64,000 nucleotides of DNA from assembly GCA_016711125.1 (NCBI GenBank), contig JADJTQ010000002.1:496001-560000 (forward strand), written 5' to 3'. The position numbers were made by a program, and so were the translations under genes. Positions within the stretch are counted from its first letter, which is position 1. Each line of letters begins with the position of its first letter. Under the pieces are notes generated by a model. The model saw only the letters and a program-made list of their open reading frames with translations, did no database searches and was not told the DNA's origin. Source of the stretch: Saprospiraceae bacterium (GTDB taxonomy: Bacteria; Bacteroidota; Bacteroidia; Chitinophagales; Saprospiraceae). Below are positions 28,799-38,670 of the stretch, in pieces.

Positions 28799-31517
28799 TG
28801 CCTTTATCCTGTGGATATCTACAGTAAATACTGTCCTCTCCCAGTCATTTGGAGGATTTAAACCCAGCATTAGTTGGTCGCAAATCAATACAGATACGGT
28901 GCGCATTATATTTCCAAACTACCTGCAAGAACAGGCCCAAAGGGTAGCCAACGCCATCCATTACCTCAATAAATACCAGGTTAATGAGATTGGAGATAAA
29001 GCCTTTAAAATTGATATTGTTTTAAACAATCAATCAACGATATCCAACGGGTTTGTTTCAATTGCCCCATGGAAATCACATTTGATTACCACACCGCTTC
29101 AGGACAGCTATCAACTTACGGCACTTCCATGGTTAGATTTGCTGGCATTGCATGAGTACCGGCACGTTATACAACTGTCATCGGCACGTAGAGGTATCAC
29201 CAATGTATTGTATTATTTGTTTGGACAAGAAACATGGGCAGGGGCGGCAAATCTAAGTTTACCAAATTGGTTTACGGAAGGGGATGCTGTTTGGGCTGAG
29301 ACCCAGCAATCTCATCAGGGTCGTGGCAGAATTACTTCTTTTTTAGAAGGATACAGGGCTCTGGAGTTCGCTAATCGAAAGTTTCGATATGATAAAGTAA
29401 GAAATGGGTCTTTAAAGGACTTTGTTCCCGATCACTACCGGCTAGGCTATTTACTAGTTCAGTATGCTAATGATCGTTACGGGCATCAATTCTGGAAGGA
29501 GGTAGCAACTGACGCTGCGGCCTATAAAGGCATTTTTTATCCTTTTGCAAAGGCTATGAAAAGGAAATCAGGCCTATTGCCCACCGAAATGTATGATGAC
29601 ATGTGGGATGATTTTGTAAAAGATCAATTGGTTAAAAAAGGGGAGTCAATCGAAGTTCCGGTTTTAATCCCTCAACCGGTAGAGCGATCTTTCACTGACT
29701 ATCAATATCCGCACGTGGTAGGTGATTCTATGTTGATCTATTTTGAGCGAAGCTATGATAAAATTGGAAGGTTCTATAGCTTTCATTTGGCCAATAAAAC
29801 AATCAGTAAATTGACTACTAAGGGAGTTAGCTCCGATGCTTATTTTGCTGGAAACGAGCGATATATCAGCTGGACCGAATATACCACCGATGCACGATGG
29901 ACTGATAATAACTTTAGTGATATCTTCAGATTTGATATTGTCTCAGGAGAAAGGAAAAGAATTACCCATAAGGGAAAATACTTCGCTCCCCAATCAGATC
30001 CGCAGGGCCTTTTAATGATATGCGTAAAAATTGACCAAAATACCCAAAACACACTGTGCCTTTTCGATGCAACTAATGGAAAACTGGTGAAGGAGTTTAA
30101 ACATACAGGTTGGTTTTATACCTATCCACAATTTGATCAGGATCTAAAATCGGTGGTAACCGCAATCAGAGACGAAAAGGGAGCAATGGGCATCGTACAG
30201 ATTGATCTCAGTTCTGGAGAAGAAAGAATCATCGTACCTTTTCTCAATAGGATCATTGGTGTTCCCGAAGTGGTAGGTGATGTGGTTTACTATAGTGCCT
30301 CAACAGAAGGAGTTGAAAATATTTTTTCGACCAATCGCCATGATGGGTTCACCAGCCAGTTGACCGATGAGCCAAACGGTGGATTTCAGGCAGCAATAGG
30401 AGGTGAAGATTTGTATTATGTCACATTTACTGACAAAGGCCATGTGATCAAGACCAGTCAATTGGCCACTTTGGTGAGTTCGAGTACTGGTCCGGCTAAT
30501 TATGAATTTTCAGGCCTAAGTAATTTACTCGACAGTATTCCAGACAGAAAATATACTATCGATAAATACAAGACCCTGGCAAAAAGCCTGAATGTGCATA
30601 CCTGGGGTTTGATCTATGAAGATCCCGAGATCATCGGCAGAGTGCTTTCTAACAATGTGCTAAATAATGTTGAATTTTCGGCAGGTGTCAAGTATAACAA
30701 TGACAATCAGAATTTTCGCCCTTTTGCCCAACTATCGATAGCCGCCTGGTATCCGGTGATTGAGCTGCAGGCTAGCACTGTCCGGCGTTCACAGGTTGTG
30801 GAAGATGTCTTACGAAAGTGGATGGAAACGAGTCTCTATGGTGGGCTTTCTGTCGACTGGAATTTAACATCCGGTAGTTATTTGCGGATTTTACGCCCGG
30901 CAGTCGGGATCAATCATTCAATATTGACCCGGGATCTTGATCTGACGATTACTTCAGTGGTTGGCCAGTTGACTTTTGAGCAACAACAAATAAAAGCAAG
31001 AAAAAATATTTTTACTCATAGCGGTCAATACGTAAACGTGAAATACAATGCCGCGATCGATCAATATCTTGCTGAGCAGATTCAAATTCGCACTGGTCTC
31101 GCTCTACGAGGAGTTGGAGTCAATCATAATTTGATCATAGAAGCCGATATGAAATCAGACCTGAGTGATGCTGAGTATCAGTTTTCCAATGGTCTCAATC
31201 ACCGGGGGTATGGCGTCATTCCCGGCAACCGGGTCTACCGCCTCAGTGCAGATTATCACTTTCCATTAATGTATCCGGATCGGGGATTTGCCGGGTTGGT
31301 CTATTTTTACCGAATCCGGGCCAATCCATTTTTCGAGTTCTCAGCTATGGCAGATCCTGACCAAAATCAAACCTACCAAACTATCGGAGCAGAAGTGGTT
31401 TTTGACATGAATATGGTTAATGAAGTGCCTTTAAGTGTGGGAGTGCGATATAGTAGGCCACTGGACAAATCTTTTTCACCCTCTTGGGAAGTGTTCCTTC
31501 CGGTTTATCGATTTTAA
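28770..31517 (+). CDS. Secreted HExxH peptidase-like protein with propeller and C-terminal barrel
   Basis: A 915-residue exported protein. Signal peptide ~1-24 (ending VLSQ). The N-terminal region carries the zinc motif HEYRH (~128-132) in LLALHEYRHVIQ, followed by NWFTEGDAVWAET, where the Glu would be the third ligand as in gluzincins. Residues ~300-600 have repeated TolB/DPP-IV-like propeller blades (KISKLTTKG, RFDIVSGERKRIT, VDLSSGEE-type). The last ~250 residues alternate as an outer-membrane barrel (surface-antigen-like) ending LPVYRF. This combination suggests a surface-anchored protease or sugar/peptide-processing protein; the substrate is unknown. It overlaps the GGGPS gene by 29 bp and rsgA follows 3 bp after the stop. 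Confidence 0.75.
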   Translation: MQSIRLLLFNAFILWISTVNTVLSQSFGGFKPSISWSQINTDTVRIIFPNYLQEQAQRVANAIHYLNKYQVNEIGDKAFKIDIVLNNQSTISNGFVSIAPWKSHLITTPLQDSYQLTALPWLDLLALHEYRHVIQLSSARRGITNVLYYLFGQETWAGAANLSLPNWFTEGDAVWAETQQSHQGRGRITSFLEGYRALEFANRKFRYDKVRNGSLKDFVPDHYRLGYLLVQYANDRYGHQFWKEVATDAAAYKGIFYPFAKAMKRKSGLLPTEMYDDMWDDFVKDQLVKKGESIEVPVLIPQPVERSFTDYQYPHVVGDSMLIYFERSYDKIGRFYSFHLANKTISKLTTKGVSSDAYFAGNERYISWTEYTTDARWTDNNFSDIFRFDIVSGERKRITHKGKYFAPQSDPQGLLMICVKIDQNTQNTLCLFDATNGKLVKEFKHTGWFYTYPQFDQDLKSVVTAIRDEKGAMGIVQIDLSSGEERIIVPFLNRIIGVPEVVGDVVYYSASTEGVENIFSTNRHDGFTSQLTDEPNGGFQAAIGGEDLYYVTFTDKGHVIKTSQLATLVSSSTGPANYEFSGLSNLLDSIPDRKYTIDKYKTLAKSLNVHTWGLIYEDPEIIGRVLSNNVLNNVEFSAGVKYNNDNQNFRPFAQLSIAAWYPVIELQASTVRRSQVVEDVLRKWMETSLYGGLSVDWNLTSGSYLRILRPAVGINHSILTRDLDLTITSVVGQLTFEQQQIKARKNIFTHSGQYVNVKYNAAIDQYLAEQIQIRTGLALRGVGVNHNLIIEADMKSDLSDAEYQFSNGLNHRGYGVIPGNRVYRLSADYHFPLMYPDRGFAGLVYFYRIRANPFFEFSAMADPDQNQTYQTIGAEVVFDMNMVNEVPLSVGVRYSRPLDKSFSPSWEVFLPVYRF

Positions 31518-31520
31518 AAG

Positions 31521-32468
31521 ATGAAAGAAGCAAAAGTAGTCAAAAGCACCGGCAGTTGGTATACCATCCAGACCAAAGAGGGCGACCAAATCAATGCACG
31601 AATTATCGGAAAGTTCCGGCTCAATAATGTGCCATTGACTAATCCCGTCGCAGTAGGTGATGAAGTGGGTTACGAACTGGAGGAAGGGGATGAAACTAGT
31701 GCAATTATTAAGGAAATCTTGCCAAGGAAGAATTATATCGTCCGACAATCACCTCGAAAAAAGCACCAATTACATCTGCTTGCAAGCAACCTGGATTTGG
31801 CTGTTTTAGTCGTTACAATGGTTCAGCCCAATCTCAAACAAGGTGTGATTGACCGGTTTCTTCTAATGACAGAGCCACAGGATATTTCAGCCGCCATTAT
31901 TTTTAACAAAGCCGATTTATATGAAGAAGCCGACCTCGAATTTTTTGAATATTGCCAGGCCGTTTATGAATCGATAGGCTACCAGGTATTCCTGGTTTCG
32001 TGCCTGACCAAGATTGGTATCGAGCAAGTACGCCAACTGTTGCAGGGCAAAACCACCTTGATCGCAGGGCAGAGTGGTGTCGGGAAATCTACCCTTGTAA
32101 ATACCCTCGACCCCAATCTGGAACTCCGCACAACCGAACTTTCTGATTATTCTGGCAAAGGTCAGCACACCACAACATTTGCTGAAATGCACCCGCTCAA
32201 TGATGGCTTTATCATTGATACCCCAGGCTTTAAAACGTTATCCTTCAACAATCTTGAACCCATGGATGTGGCCCATAATTTTAGGGAGTTTTTCATTTTA
32301 TCAAATGATTGCCGGTTTCCGGATTGTACTCACCGAAATGAACCTCAATGTGCCGTAAAAAAGGCCCTTGAAGAAGGAGAGATCAGTGAATTACGGTACA
32401 ACAATTATCTTAAAATACTTGAAGAAATTGAAGATCAAAACTATTGGGAAAGGCATCGTGATCTTTAG
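31521..32468 (+). CDS. rsgA: Ribosome small-subunit maturation GTPase RsgA
   Basis: A circularly permuted GTPase of late 30S assembly, 315 residues. An N-terminal OB fold (~1-70) is followed by G4 (IIFNKADL), then G1 (AGQSGVGKSTL) and G3 (DTPGF) in the permuted order. The C-terminal zinc-finger cysteine/histidine set is CRFPDCTHRNEPQC. Start is ATG 3 bp after the previous stop. Motifs are complete and length is normal. Confidence 0.96.
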   Translation: MKEAKVVKSTGSWYTIQTKEGDQINARIIGKFRLNNVPLTNPVAVGDEVGYELEEGDETSAIIKEILPRKNYIVRQSPRKKHQLHLLASNLDLAVLVVTMVQPNLKQGVIDRFLLMTEPQDISAAIIFNKADLYEEADLEFFEYCQAVYESIGYQVFLVSCLTKIGIEQVRQLLQGKTTLIAGQSGVGKSTLVNTLDPNLELRTTELSDYSGKGQHTTTFAEMHPLNDGFIIDTPGFKTLSFNNLEPMDVAHNFREFFILSNDCRFPDCTHRNEPQCAVKKALEEGEISELRYNNYLKILEEIEDQNYWERHRDL

Positions 32469-32637
32469 ATCAGAGTCAGAATATTGATGTATTCTATATA
32501 TAAAGGATTAAATTTGGAATACCTGGAATCGATTGAAAAAGGGCGAATCCATGATAGTTCTGACAACACTTTGGGATTAATTGCTTTGGGTCGGGCGGAA
32601 GTTTTATTTTTTATAATTATTAAGACAAATACAATTC

Positions 32638-33162
32638 ATGACATTAAGAGAATTTTTTACCCTTCTGGCCGCTAATCCGGAAATCTTGATTTTTTTCTTT
32701 GTTGCATGTCCACTCACCGCATTGTTGGCTAGTTGGCTCGGAAGAGGTGAAGGCCATATTACTCCCTGGAAATATCTATATTCTAGCCTGGTGTACTTAA
32801 TTTGTATACCAGGAATCTTTGCGGTAACCCTCAATGTATATTTGTTTTTGTTTGAGAGACAAAGTGTTTTTGATATGGATCTATGGACGCAAGTACTGCC
32901 CATAGTTTCGATGATCCTGACTTTGCTTTTAATCCGGAAAAACGTCTCATTTGACCAGGTGCCTGGGTTTGGTAAAATTCATGGATTGATGGTGATGATC
33001 GGCGCGATTTTGGTGCTCATGTGGTTAGTAGACAGGACGCATATCATTGCGATATCCTTCATTCCTTTCTACCAGGTCATACTTGGGTTTTTAGTGCTAT
33101 TGGGTATTGCAATGATCGGATGGCGAAAATTTAGTGCCAATGGTGCGCCAGGACAGGTATAA
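32638..33162 (+). CDS. Hypothetical membrane protein, four to five helices
   Basis: A 174-residue hydrophobic protein with helices around residues 8-33, 48-72, 82-100, 112-132 and 138-160. Between the first and second are the short polar segments GRGEGHITPWKYLY; the tail is basic then neutral. There is no recognised family. A weak open frame in the 169 bp upstream (from 32484) has no coding character, so the ATG at 32638 is taken as the start. It ends at the shared terminator with mscL. Confidence 0.65.
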   Translation: MTLREFFTLLAANPEILIFFFVACPLTALLASWLGRGEGHITPWKYLYSSLVYLICIPGIFAVTLNVYLFLFERQSVFDMDLWTQVLPIVSMILTLLLIRKNVSFDQVPGFGKIHGLMVMIGAILVLMWLVDRTHIIAISFIPFYQVILGFLVLLGIAMIGWRKFSANGAPGQV

Positions 33163-33164
33163 AA

Positions 33165-33191
33165 AAGCCCTCTACTGAACGCAGAAGGCTT
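33165..33191. terminator. Bidirectional hairpin terminator between convergent genes
   Basis: A nine-base stem (AAGCCCTCT with AGAAGGCTT, one mismatch) closes a nine-base loop. It is flanked by A6 on the left and CGTTTT on the right. It sits between the convergent hypothetical membrane gene and mscL, so it can serve both strands. Confidence 0.6.
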
Positions 33192-33234
33192 CGTTTTCAT
33201 TTGGTTTTGGCCGCGGGATAATGTGAGGAGAAGA

Positions 33235-33666
33235 CTACTTCTTCTTAAGTAGGTCTCGAATTTCAGCGAGGAGGTCTTCCTGCGATGGACCGGCGGGAGC
33301 AGGAGCTACTACGACTTCCTTTGCCTTAAAACGATTGACATTCTTAACGATCAAATACAAGACGAAAGCCATCATCAGAAATGAGATCAGGGCATTGAGA
33401 AAAAGTCCATAACCCAGAGCAATGCCACCGGCTTCGCGTATGGAAGCAATACTTGCAAGATTCACACCTGTCATGTCAGTTGGTTCTTTGAGGACTACAA
33501 ACAAATTGCTAAAGTCAGGGCTGCCCATTGCACTGGCAACGATCGGCATGATGATGTCATTGACAAGCGAAGTCACCACCGATCCGAAAGCAGCGCCAAG
33601 AATGAAGCCAATAGCCAAATCCAGCATGTTGCCCTTCATGGCAAATTCTTTGAATTCCTTTAACAT
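33235..33666 (-). CDS. mscL: Large-conductance mechanosensitive channel MscL
   Basis: Osmotic-downshock emergency valve, a pentameric inner-membrane channel. The protein is 143 residues. It starts MLKEFKEFAMKGNMLDLAIGFILGAAFG (N-terminal amphipathic helix and TM1), with LVNDIIMPIV, a short periplasmic loop, TM2 (LNALISFLMMAFVLYLIV) and a charged C-terminal bundle helix (EDLLAEIRDLLKKK). All family landmarks are present. Confidence 0.96.
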   Translation of the reverse strand: MLKEFKEFAMKGNMLDLAIGFILGAAFGSVVTSLVNDIIMPIVASAMGSPDFSNLFVVLKEPTDMTGVNLASIASIREAGGIALGYGLFLNALISFLMMAFVLYLIVKNVNRFKAKEVVVAPAPAGPSQEDLLAEIRDLLKKK

Positions 33667-33837
33667 AGTGTTTGATTAGATAGATTAATAAAAAGAATTG
33701 TCGGTACTGAATATACAAGAAAAATGAGAGCCTCGTCGTAATTTAGCATTAGCAGAGCAGAGGCCCGGTACAAGAATGGCGACTACTGGCCCCTATCAAT
33801 CTTTAAAATTTGTTATGTTGCAGATCATTATAGACTA

Positions 33838-34803
33838 TTGAAAACCGGCCATTCATTGTCATTGATCGAATCCAAACAACTGACAGAGTTAGAATTTTCA
33901 ATTTTGAAAGTTCTGGTCTATTTTGATTTATTCGATCACCCATTGAGGTTTGATGAAATTGTGCTATTTATAGACCAAGTTGTTGAGTCACAAGATGTAG
34001 AATGGGCACTTAACCATCTGCAGCTACTTGAGGCTGTAGAACACTTAAATGGTTACTGGGGGTTGTCATTTTTGTCAAAAAAGATTCAACAGCGAGAGTT
34101 AAGAAATGGAATAGCGGTTAAGAGAAAGAGAGCAGTGCAAAAATTCAGCAAGATCGTCGCCACATTTCCCTTTGTAAAAGCGGTTTTTCTTACGGGATCC
34201 TTTTCTAAAGGAGTCATGTGGCATGATAGTGACATCGATTTTTTTATTGTCACAGATCCAGGCAAGCTATGGGTCACAAAAGCACTAATGGTGCTTTTTC
34301 GAAAGATTATTCTTTTCGACTCACACAGGAATTTTTGTATCAACTATCTGGTCAGCAGTGACAATTTGATCATTCAGGAAAGGAACATTTTTACAGCCAC
34401 TGAGCTTATTACTATGATTCCTGTATTTGGTCATCAAACCTACTCCTCAATGATGTCAGGTAATAAGTGGGTTAGCAAATATTTTCCGTTATACGAGAAT
34501 CTAGAAAAAACGAAAATGGAGGTACGTCCCAGGCGACTAATCAAACGCATTCTGGAGATCATGTTTGATACAGAGATCACTATGTGGATGGGAGAACATT
34601 TTATGAAACTTAGTGAAAAAAAATATAGGACTAAATATCACAAAGGATTGACGGAATCGGAATATAATAAAGCTATTGTAGTGTCACCTAAGGTATCCAA
34701 GGTGCACCCACAGTTTTTTCAAAAGCACATTGTGGAGAAGTATGACAAGCAATGCGAAAAGCTATTTAAATCTTATTCAATTAGCACGAACCACCATGGC
34801 TGA
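33838..34803 (+). CDS. Nucleotidyltransferase-domain protein
   Basis: A 321-residue protein with an N-terminal winged-helix-like part (~18-75). A polymerase-beta-type nucleotidyltransferase core follows: VFLTGSFSKGVMWHDSDIDFFIV near residues 117-139 has the GS and DxD motifs. The rest is helical and unfamiliar. Such proteins often sit in glycan or tailoring loci beside radical SAM enzymes, with unknown substrate. The start is TTG and uncertain. The downstream radical SAM gene overlaps by 8 bp. It begins the 26 kb glycan locus. Confidence 0.65.
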   Translation: MKTGHSLSLIESKQLTELEFSILKVLVYFDLFDHPLRFDEIVLFIDQVVESQDVEWALNHLQLLEAVEHLNGYWGLSFLSKKIQQRELRNGIAVKRKRAVQKFSKIVATFPFVKAVFLTGSFSKGVMWHDSDIDFFIVTDPGKLWVTKALMVLFRKIILFDSHRNFCINYLVSSDNLIIQERNIFTATELITMIPVFGHQTYSSMMSGNKWVSKYFPLYENLEKTKMEVRPRRLIKRILEIMFDTEITMWMGEHFMKLSEKKYRTKYHKGLTESEYNKAIVVSPKVSKVHPQFFQKHIVEKYDKQCEKLFKSYSISTNHHG

Positions 34804-36238
34804 CATACTGCTTGCCAATTCATTTTTATATCCACTAGACAAAAAACAGTGGAAAAACAAGCAGCCCTATCCACCATTGGGCACTCTTTATGCCGCTTCA
34901 GTACTAGATAAAGAGGGCTATTCACTGGTGTTTCAAGATCATTGCCTTTCAAAAGATCTCACCCAGATCACAGATTACATTAGAAATCAGATAGCTCCGA
35001 TTTTGGTAATCTATGAAGATGGGTTTAATTACCTCACCAAAATGTGTCTTAGTGTCATGCGCGATGTTGCCTTCGAGATGATACAAGTTGCCAAGCAACA
35101 TGGATTGACGGTTATTATATCAAGTTCTGATGCCACCGATCAGTTTGAATCTTATCATCGAGTAGGAGTTGACTATGTGATACATGGAGAAGGTGAATTG
35201 ACGCTTTTGGCCTTGATCGGCCAGCTTAAAAAGGAAGGGAATGTTTATGACATCCCGGGTATAAGTTACCTCCATCAGGGAGAAGTTATCAAAACCTCTC
35301 CAAAACCAGTATTAAGTGATCTGGACAGTTTACCGATGCCGGCATGGCACCTGATTGACTATGCTGCCTATAAAGCGGTCTGGTTGGAGAAGACCAGACC
35401 TATGGAACTAAATATTGCCACGACAAGAGGGTGTCCATTTAAGTGTAATTGGTGCGCTAAGCCCATATATGGCAATCGCTATAATTCGAGAAGTGTCAAA
35501 AATGTCGTTGCTGAAATTGCTTATTTAGTAGAAAATTTTGGAGTTGATTATTTTTGGTTTTGTGACGACATTTTTGGATTGAGGCCCGGATGGGTTCAAG
35601 AATTTAGTCAGGAGATTAATTCACAGGGCTTGAAAATCCGCTTTAAAATTCAATCACGAGTTGATTTATTACTACAGGAAGACACGATTGACGCGTTGAT
35701 TGAATCTGGTCTGGATATTGTTTGGGTTGGAGCTGAATCCGGATCGCAAAAAATATTGGATGCCATGGATAAAGGTACTCAGGTTGAGCAAATTTATCAG
35801 GCTACTGAAATCCTACGAAAGAAAGGAGCTAAAATCGGATTCTTTTTGCAATTTGGTTATTTAACAGAAGATAAGTCAGACATCCAAAAGACCATTGAAA
35901 TGGTACTTGATTTGATGCCTGATGAAATTGGTGTCTCGGTATCATATCCTTTGCCTGGAACCGGATTTTATGATAGAGTGAAGCAGGATCTTTTGAAAAA
36001 ATCAAACTGGACAGATTCTGACGACTTAGATGTAATGTATGAAAGCAAGTATCCGAAGGCCTTTTACAGAAAACTACACAGGTACCTACATTATCGATAC
36101 AGAGTGAAAAGAGGATTGACAAGTCTGCAGCTGCTTGCAGTGGCTCCATCAAAATTCCGGATGAAACAATTTCGTGAAGTTGCATCGATGCTATACCATT
36201 GGCCTAAGTTAATGACCGGATCTCGATTGCTTCAATAA
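34796..36238 (+). CDS. B12-binding-type radical SAM protein
   Basis: A 481-residue enzyme starting at the ATG at 34796 (an upstream in-frame start lies within the previous gene). N-terminal cobalamin-binding-like Rossmann domain (~1-165) with QPYPPLGTLYAASVL and YVIHGEGE (~127-134). The radical SAM domain has the cluster motif Cys213, Cys217, Cys220 (CPFKCNWC), then YFWFCDDIFGL, GAESGSQKILDAMDKG and PLPGTGFYDRV. No DxHxxG base-off motif was noticed, so cobalamin use is uncertain. Such enzymes methylate unactivated carbons or rearrange sugars and lipids. It is paralogous to the gene at 37259. An adjacent methyltransferase follows 7 bp later. Confidence 0.85.
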   Translation: MADILLANSFLYPLDKKQWKNKQPYPPLGTLYAASVLDKEGYSLVFQDHCLSKDLTQITDYIRNQIAPILVIYEDGFNYLTKMCLSVMRDVAFEMIQVAKQHGLTVIISSSDATDQFESYHRVGVDYVIHGEGELTLLALIGQLKKEGNVYDIPGISYLHQGEVIKTSPKPVLSDLDSLPMPAWHLIDYAAYKAVWLEKTRPMELNIATTRGCPFKCNWCAKPIYGNRYNSRSVKNVVAEIAYLVENFGVDYFWFCDDIFGLRPGWVQEFSQEINSQGLKIRFKIQSRVDLLLQEDTIDALIESGLDIVWVGAESGSQKILDAMDKGTQVEQIYQATEILRKKGAKIGFFLQFGYLTEDKSDIQKTIEMVLDLMPDEIGVSVSYPLPGTGFYDRVKQDLLKKSNWTDSDDLDVMYESKYPKAFYRKLHRYLHYRYRVKRGLTSLQLLAVAPSKFRMKQFREVASMLYHWPKLMTGSRLLQ

Positions 36239-36245
36239 ATTGGTG

Positions 36246-37052
36246 ATGACAGAATTCAGTTTTGATCAGCTGGCCGATCGTTATGATGAAACATTCACCG
36301 ACACGGCTGTGGGTGTCATGCAGCGAAAGGTTGTCTGGAATTCTTTGGAAATGCTATTGGGGAGTAAAAAAAATCCATTAAATATCTTAGAACTAAATTG
36401 CGGTACCGGAGAAGATGCCATTTTCCTCAGTAAAAAAGGACATAAAGTAACGGCGACCGATCTTTCAAAGAAAATGCTAAGCAAGGCCAAAGAAAAAGCG
36501 TCGCGCGAAAATGCTGATTCGATTGAATTTATGCAATTAGATTTAAAGTGTCTTGATAATTTAAAACGAACAAATCAATTTGACCTCATATTTTCTAATT
36601 TTGGTGGCTTTAATTGCTTAAATATTGATGAGATTAATCACCTGTCAAAAGCTGTGAGGAAATACCTCTCAACGACCGGCATGTTAATTTTCGTCCTTAT
36701 GCCAGATCGATGTCTGATTGAAAAAATATATGCCATATTTAAAAGAGATAGATCCCTTTTTTTCAGAAGAGATCAATCAGTACAGGAGATCAAAATGGGA
36801 ATAGGAAAAACTTTGACCTGGTATCATTCTCCCAAAAGCATAGCCACTATTTTTACAAAAGAAAACTATAAGGCCATTTACTTGAGGTCAGTGGGATTTA
36901 TCCCTTCTTATTTTAGTATACATGCTGAAAAATCACCTGGTTTATTCAGGATAGTAAGATTAATTAACTACCTGGCAATGAGGACTTCTTTACTGGTCCG
37001 TTATTCTGACCACTTCCTGGTGGCTTTTACACCAAATGAAAGTCGTCGTTAA
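36246..37052 (+). CDS. Class I SAM-dependent methyltransferase
   Basis: A 268-residue enzyme. Motif I is ILELNCGTGEDAIFL (~50-64). An acidic motif II DLS and SNFGGFNCL (motif IV region) follow, with long basic C-terminal helices. Start is the ATG at 36246; GTG and TTG codons lie just upstream. It lies between the two paralogous radical SAM genes, suggesting that all act on one substrate. The substrate is unknown. Confidence 0.82.
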   Translation: MTEFSFDQLADRYDETFTDTAVGVMQRKVVWNSLEMLLGSKKNPLNILELNCGTGEDAIFLSKKGHKVTATDLSKKMLSKAKEKASRENADSIEFMQLDLKCLDNLKRTNQFDLIFSNFGGFNCLNIDEINHLSKAVRKYLSTTGMLIFVLMPDRCLIEKIYAIFKRDRSLFFRRDQSVQEIKMGIGKTLTWYHSPKSIATIFTKENYKAIYLRSVGFIPSYFSIHAEKSPGLFRIVRLINYLAMRTSLLVRYSDHFLVAFTPNESRR

Positions 37053-37258
37053 ACCTGATCCCATCAAAGAGGTAGACACGCATTGATTTTTCCCACGCAA
37101 ACAAATCATTTACCTCTATCAAAACTGAAGTGGATCATACCAGAATCCATTTTCAACAGTAAAATGATGCTAAACAGTAGGACCCATCAGCAGGGTATAG
37201 TACAAAATAATCGAATGTCCTGATTGATCTTTCATTTTTTCACAACTTTGAGATATTG

Positions 37259-38670
37259 ATGAAGATTCTACTTACACACGGATATTTCTTAGAGGAAGAC
37301 CCAAGGGAGAAGAAGGTGATGAAGCCATATCCACCTCTGGGACTGCTGTATATATCGGCCTGGTTGGAAAAGAGCGGATTTGAAAATCAGGTCTTTGACA
37401 CTACTTTTGAGACCAAAGAAGCACTTCAACACCATCTTGAGGTATACCAGCCAGATATTGTCGCGCTCTATACCAATCTGGTCACCAAGGTTAATGTGGT
37501 GGCTATTATTGATTTTATCAAGTCGTCTGCTTTCCTGAAAGACGCACTGGTAGTTGTTGGAGGACCCGACGTCACTTACAATATCGATAATTATTTAAAA
37601 TCAGGCGCTGACCTGCTAGTGATTGGCGAAGGTGAACAGACGATGTTGGAGATCGCTAAGGAATTTAGAAAGGGTAGTATGATATGGCAATCAATTGCTG
37701 GTGTAGCATTTCTCCTACCGGATAGACAAGTTTTTAAAACAGTGGGCCGTGAGAAAATGAAGGACCTCGATCTGTTACCTCTACCCAACCGTGCAAAAAT
37801 TGATTTGGGCAAATACTTGTCGACATGGCAAAAACATCATGGTATGAGTGCAATTTCCGTTAGTACTCAGCGTGGATGCCCATATACCTGCAACTGGTGT
37901 AGTACAGCCGTTTATGGGCAGAGCTATCGTAGAAGATCAGCAAAATCGGTTGTTGATGAATTGGAGTTTCTGCAGAAGCATTATAATCCGGGGCAGATTT
38001 GGTTTGTTGATGATGTCTTTACCGTGAGTCACAAATGGATTGAATCGTTTCATCAGGAAGTTACTACCAGAGAGATCATTATTCCATTTGAATGCATTAC
38101 CCGGGCTGAGCGTCTCGATGACAAGATTCTCAGGCAATTGAAGGAATGTGGATGTTTTAGGATCTGGATTGGTGCCGAAAGTGGATCGCAAAAATTTTGG
38201 ATGCTATGGACAGGAGGGTTGACGCCAAAGTTGTCTCGATGATGATCCGGAAAACAAGGTCGATGGGTATAGAAGCAGGTACCTTCATTATGTTGGGATA
38301 CCCGGGAGAGACGGAGGAAGATATACTGGAAACCCTCGAATATTTGAAAGAGGCCAACCCTGATTTGGCAACTTATACGGTTTCTTATCCCATAAAAGGC
38401 ACGGCTTTATATCAAGAGTTGGAGGGTCAATTGATCAATCAGAAAGATTGGCAAAAAAGCACGGATCGTGAAATTGAATTTCGACGAACCTATCCCAATA
38501 AATATTACAGATATGCTTTGCCGTGGCTCATCAATTCTTTTGAGCTCTATAAGAGAAAGATGAATGGAAAATCATTTGGCCTGGAGGTAATAAAACTGTT
38601 TTTGTTAACCAAAGTATTGAGAGTGGGTATGCTGATTTATCGGAGACAAAATAAGCAACATGCGGTTTGA
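37259..38670 (+). CDS. B12-binding-type radical SAM protein (one frameshift)
   Basis: About 470 residues. B12-like N-terminal domain with KPYPPLGLLYISAWL and LVIGEGEQT; radical SAM motif CPYTCNWC (~200-207), then IWFVDDVFT and GAESGSQK. At 38190-38194 one A is missing from the A5 run. Adding it continues the family motif as KILDAMDRRVDAKVV, and the frame then runs through YPGETEEDILETLEYL to the stop at 38670. Paralogue of the gene at 34796 (same motifs and length). It overlaps the O-antigen-ligase-like gene by 11 bp. Substrate unknown, probably a glycan or lipid precursor given the neighbours. Confidence 0.85.

Noticed and set aside
32484..32675. 63-codon open frame upstream of the membrane protein gene
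   Set aside because: No recognisable pattern and it overlaps the start of the better-supported gene at 32638.
33838..34803. Toxin-antitoxin (MNT/HEPN-like) reading of the nucleotidyltransferase gene
   Set aside because: The protein is far longer than MNT antitoxins, has a winged-helix-like N-terminus, and no HEPN partner is adjacent.
37053..37258. Weak inverted repeat (AGAGGTA ... TACCTCT) after the methyltransferase
   Set aside because: Only seven bases with a loop of about 40 and no T run; not a credible terminator.
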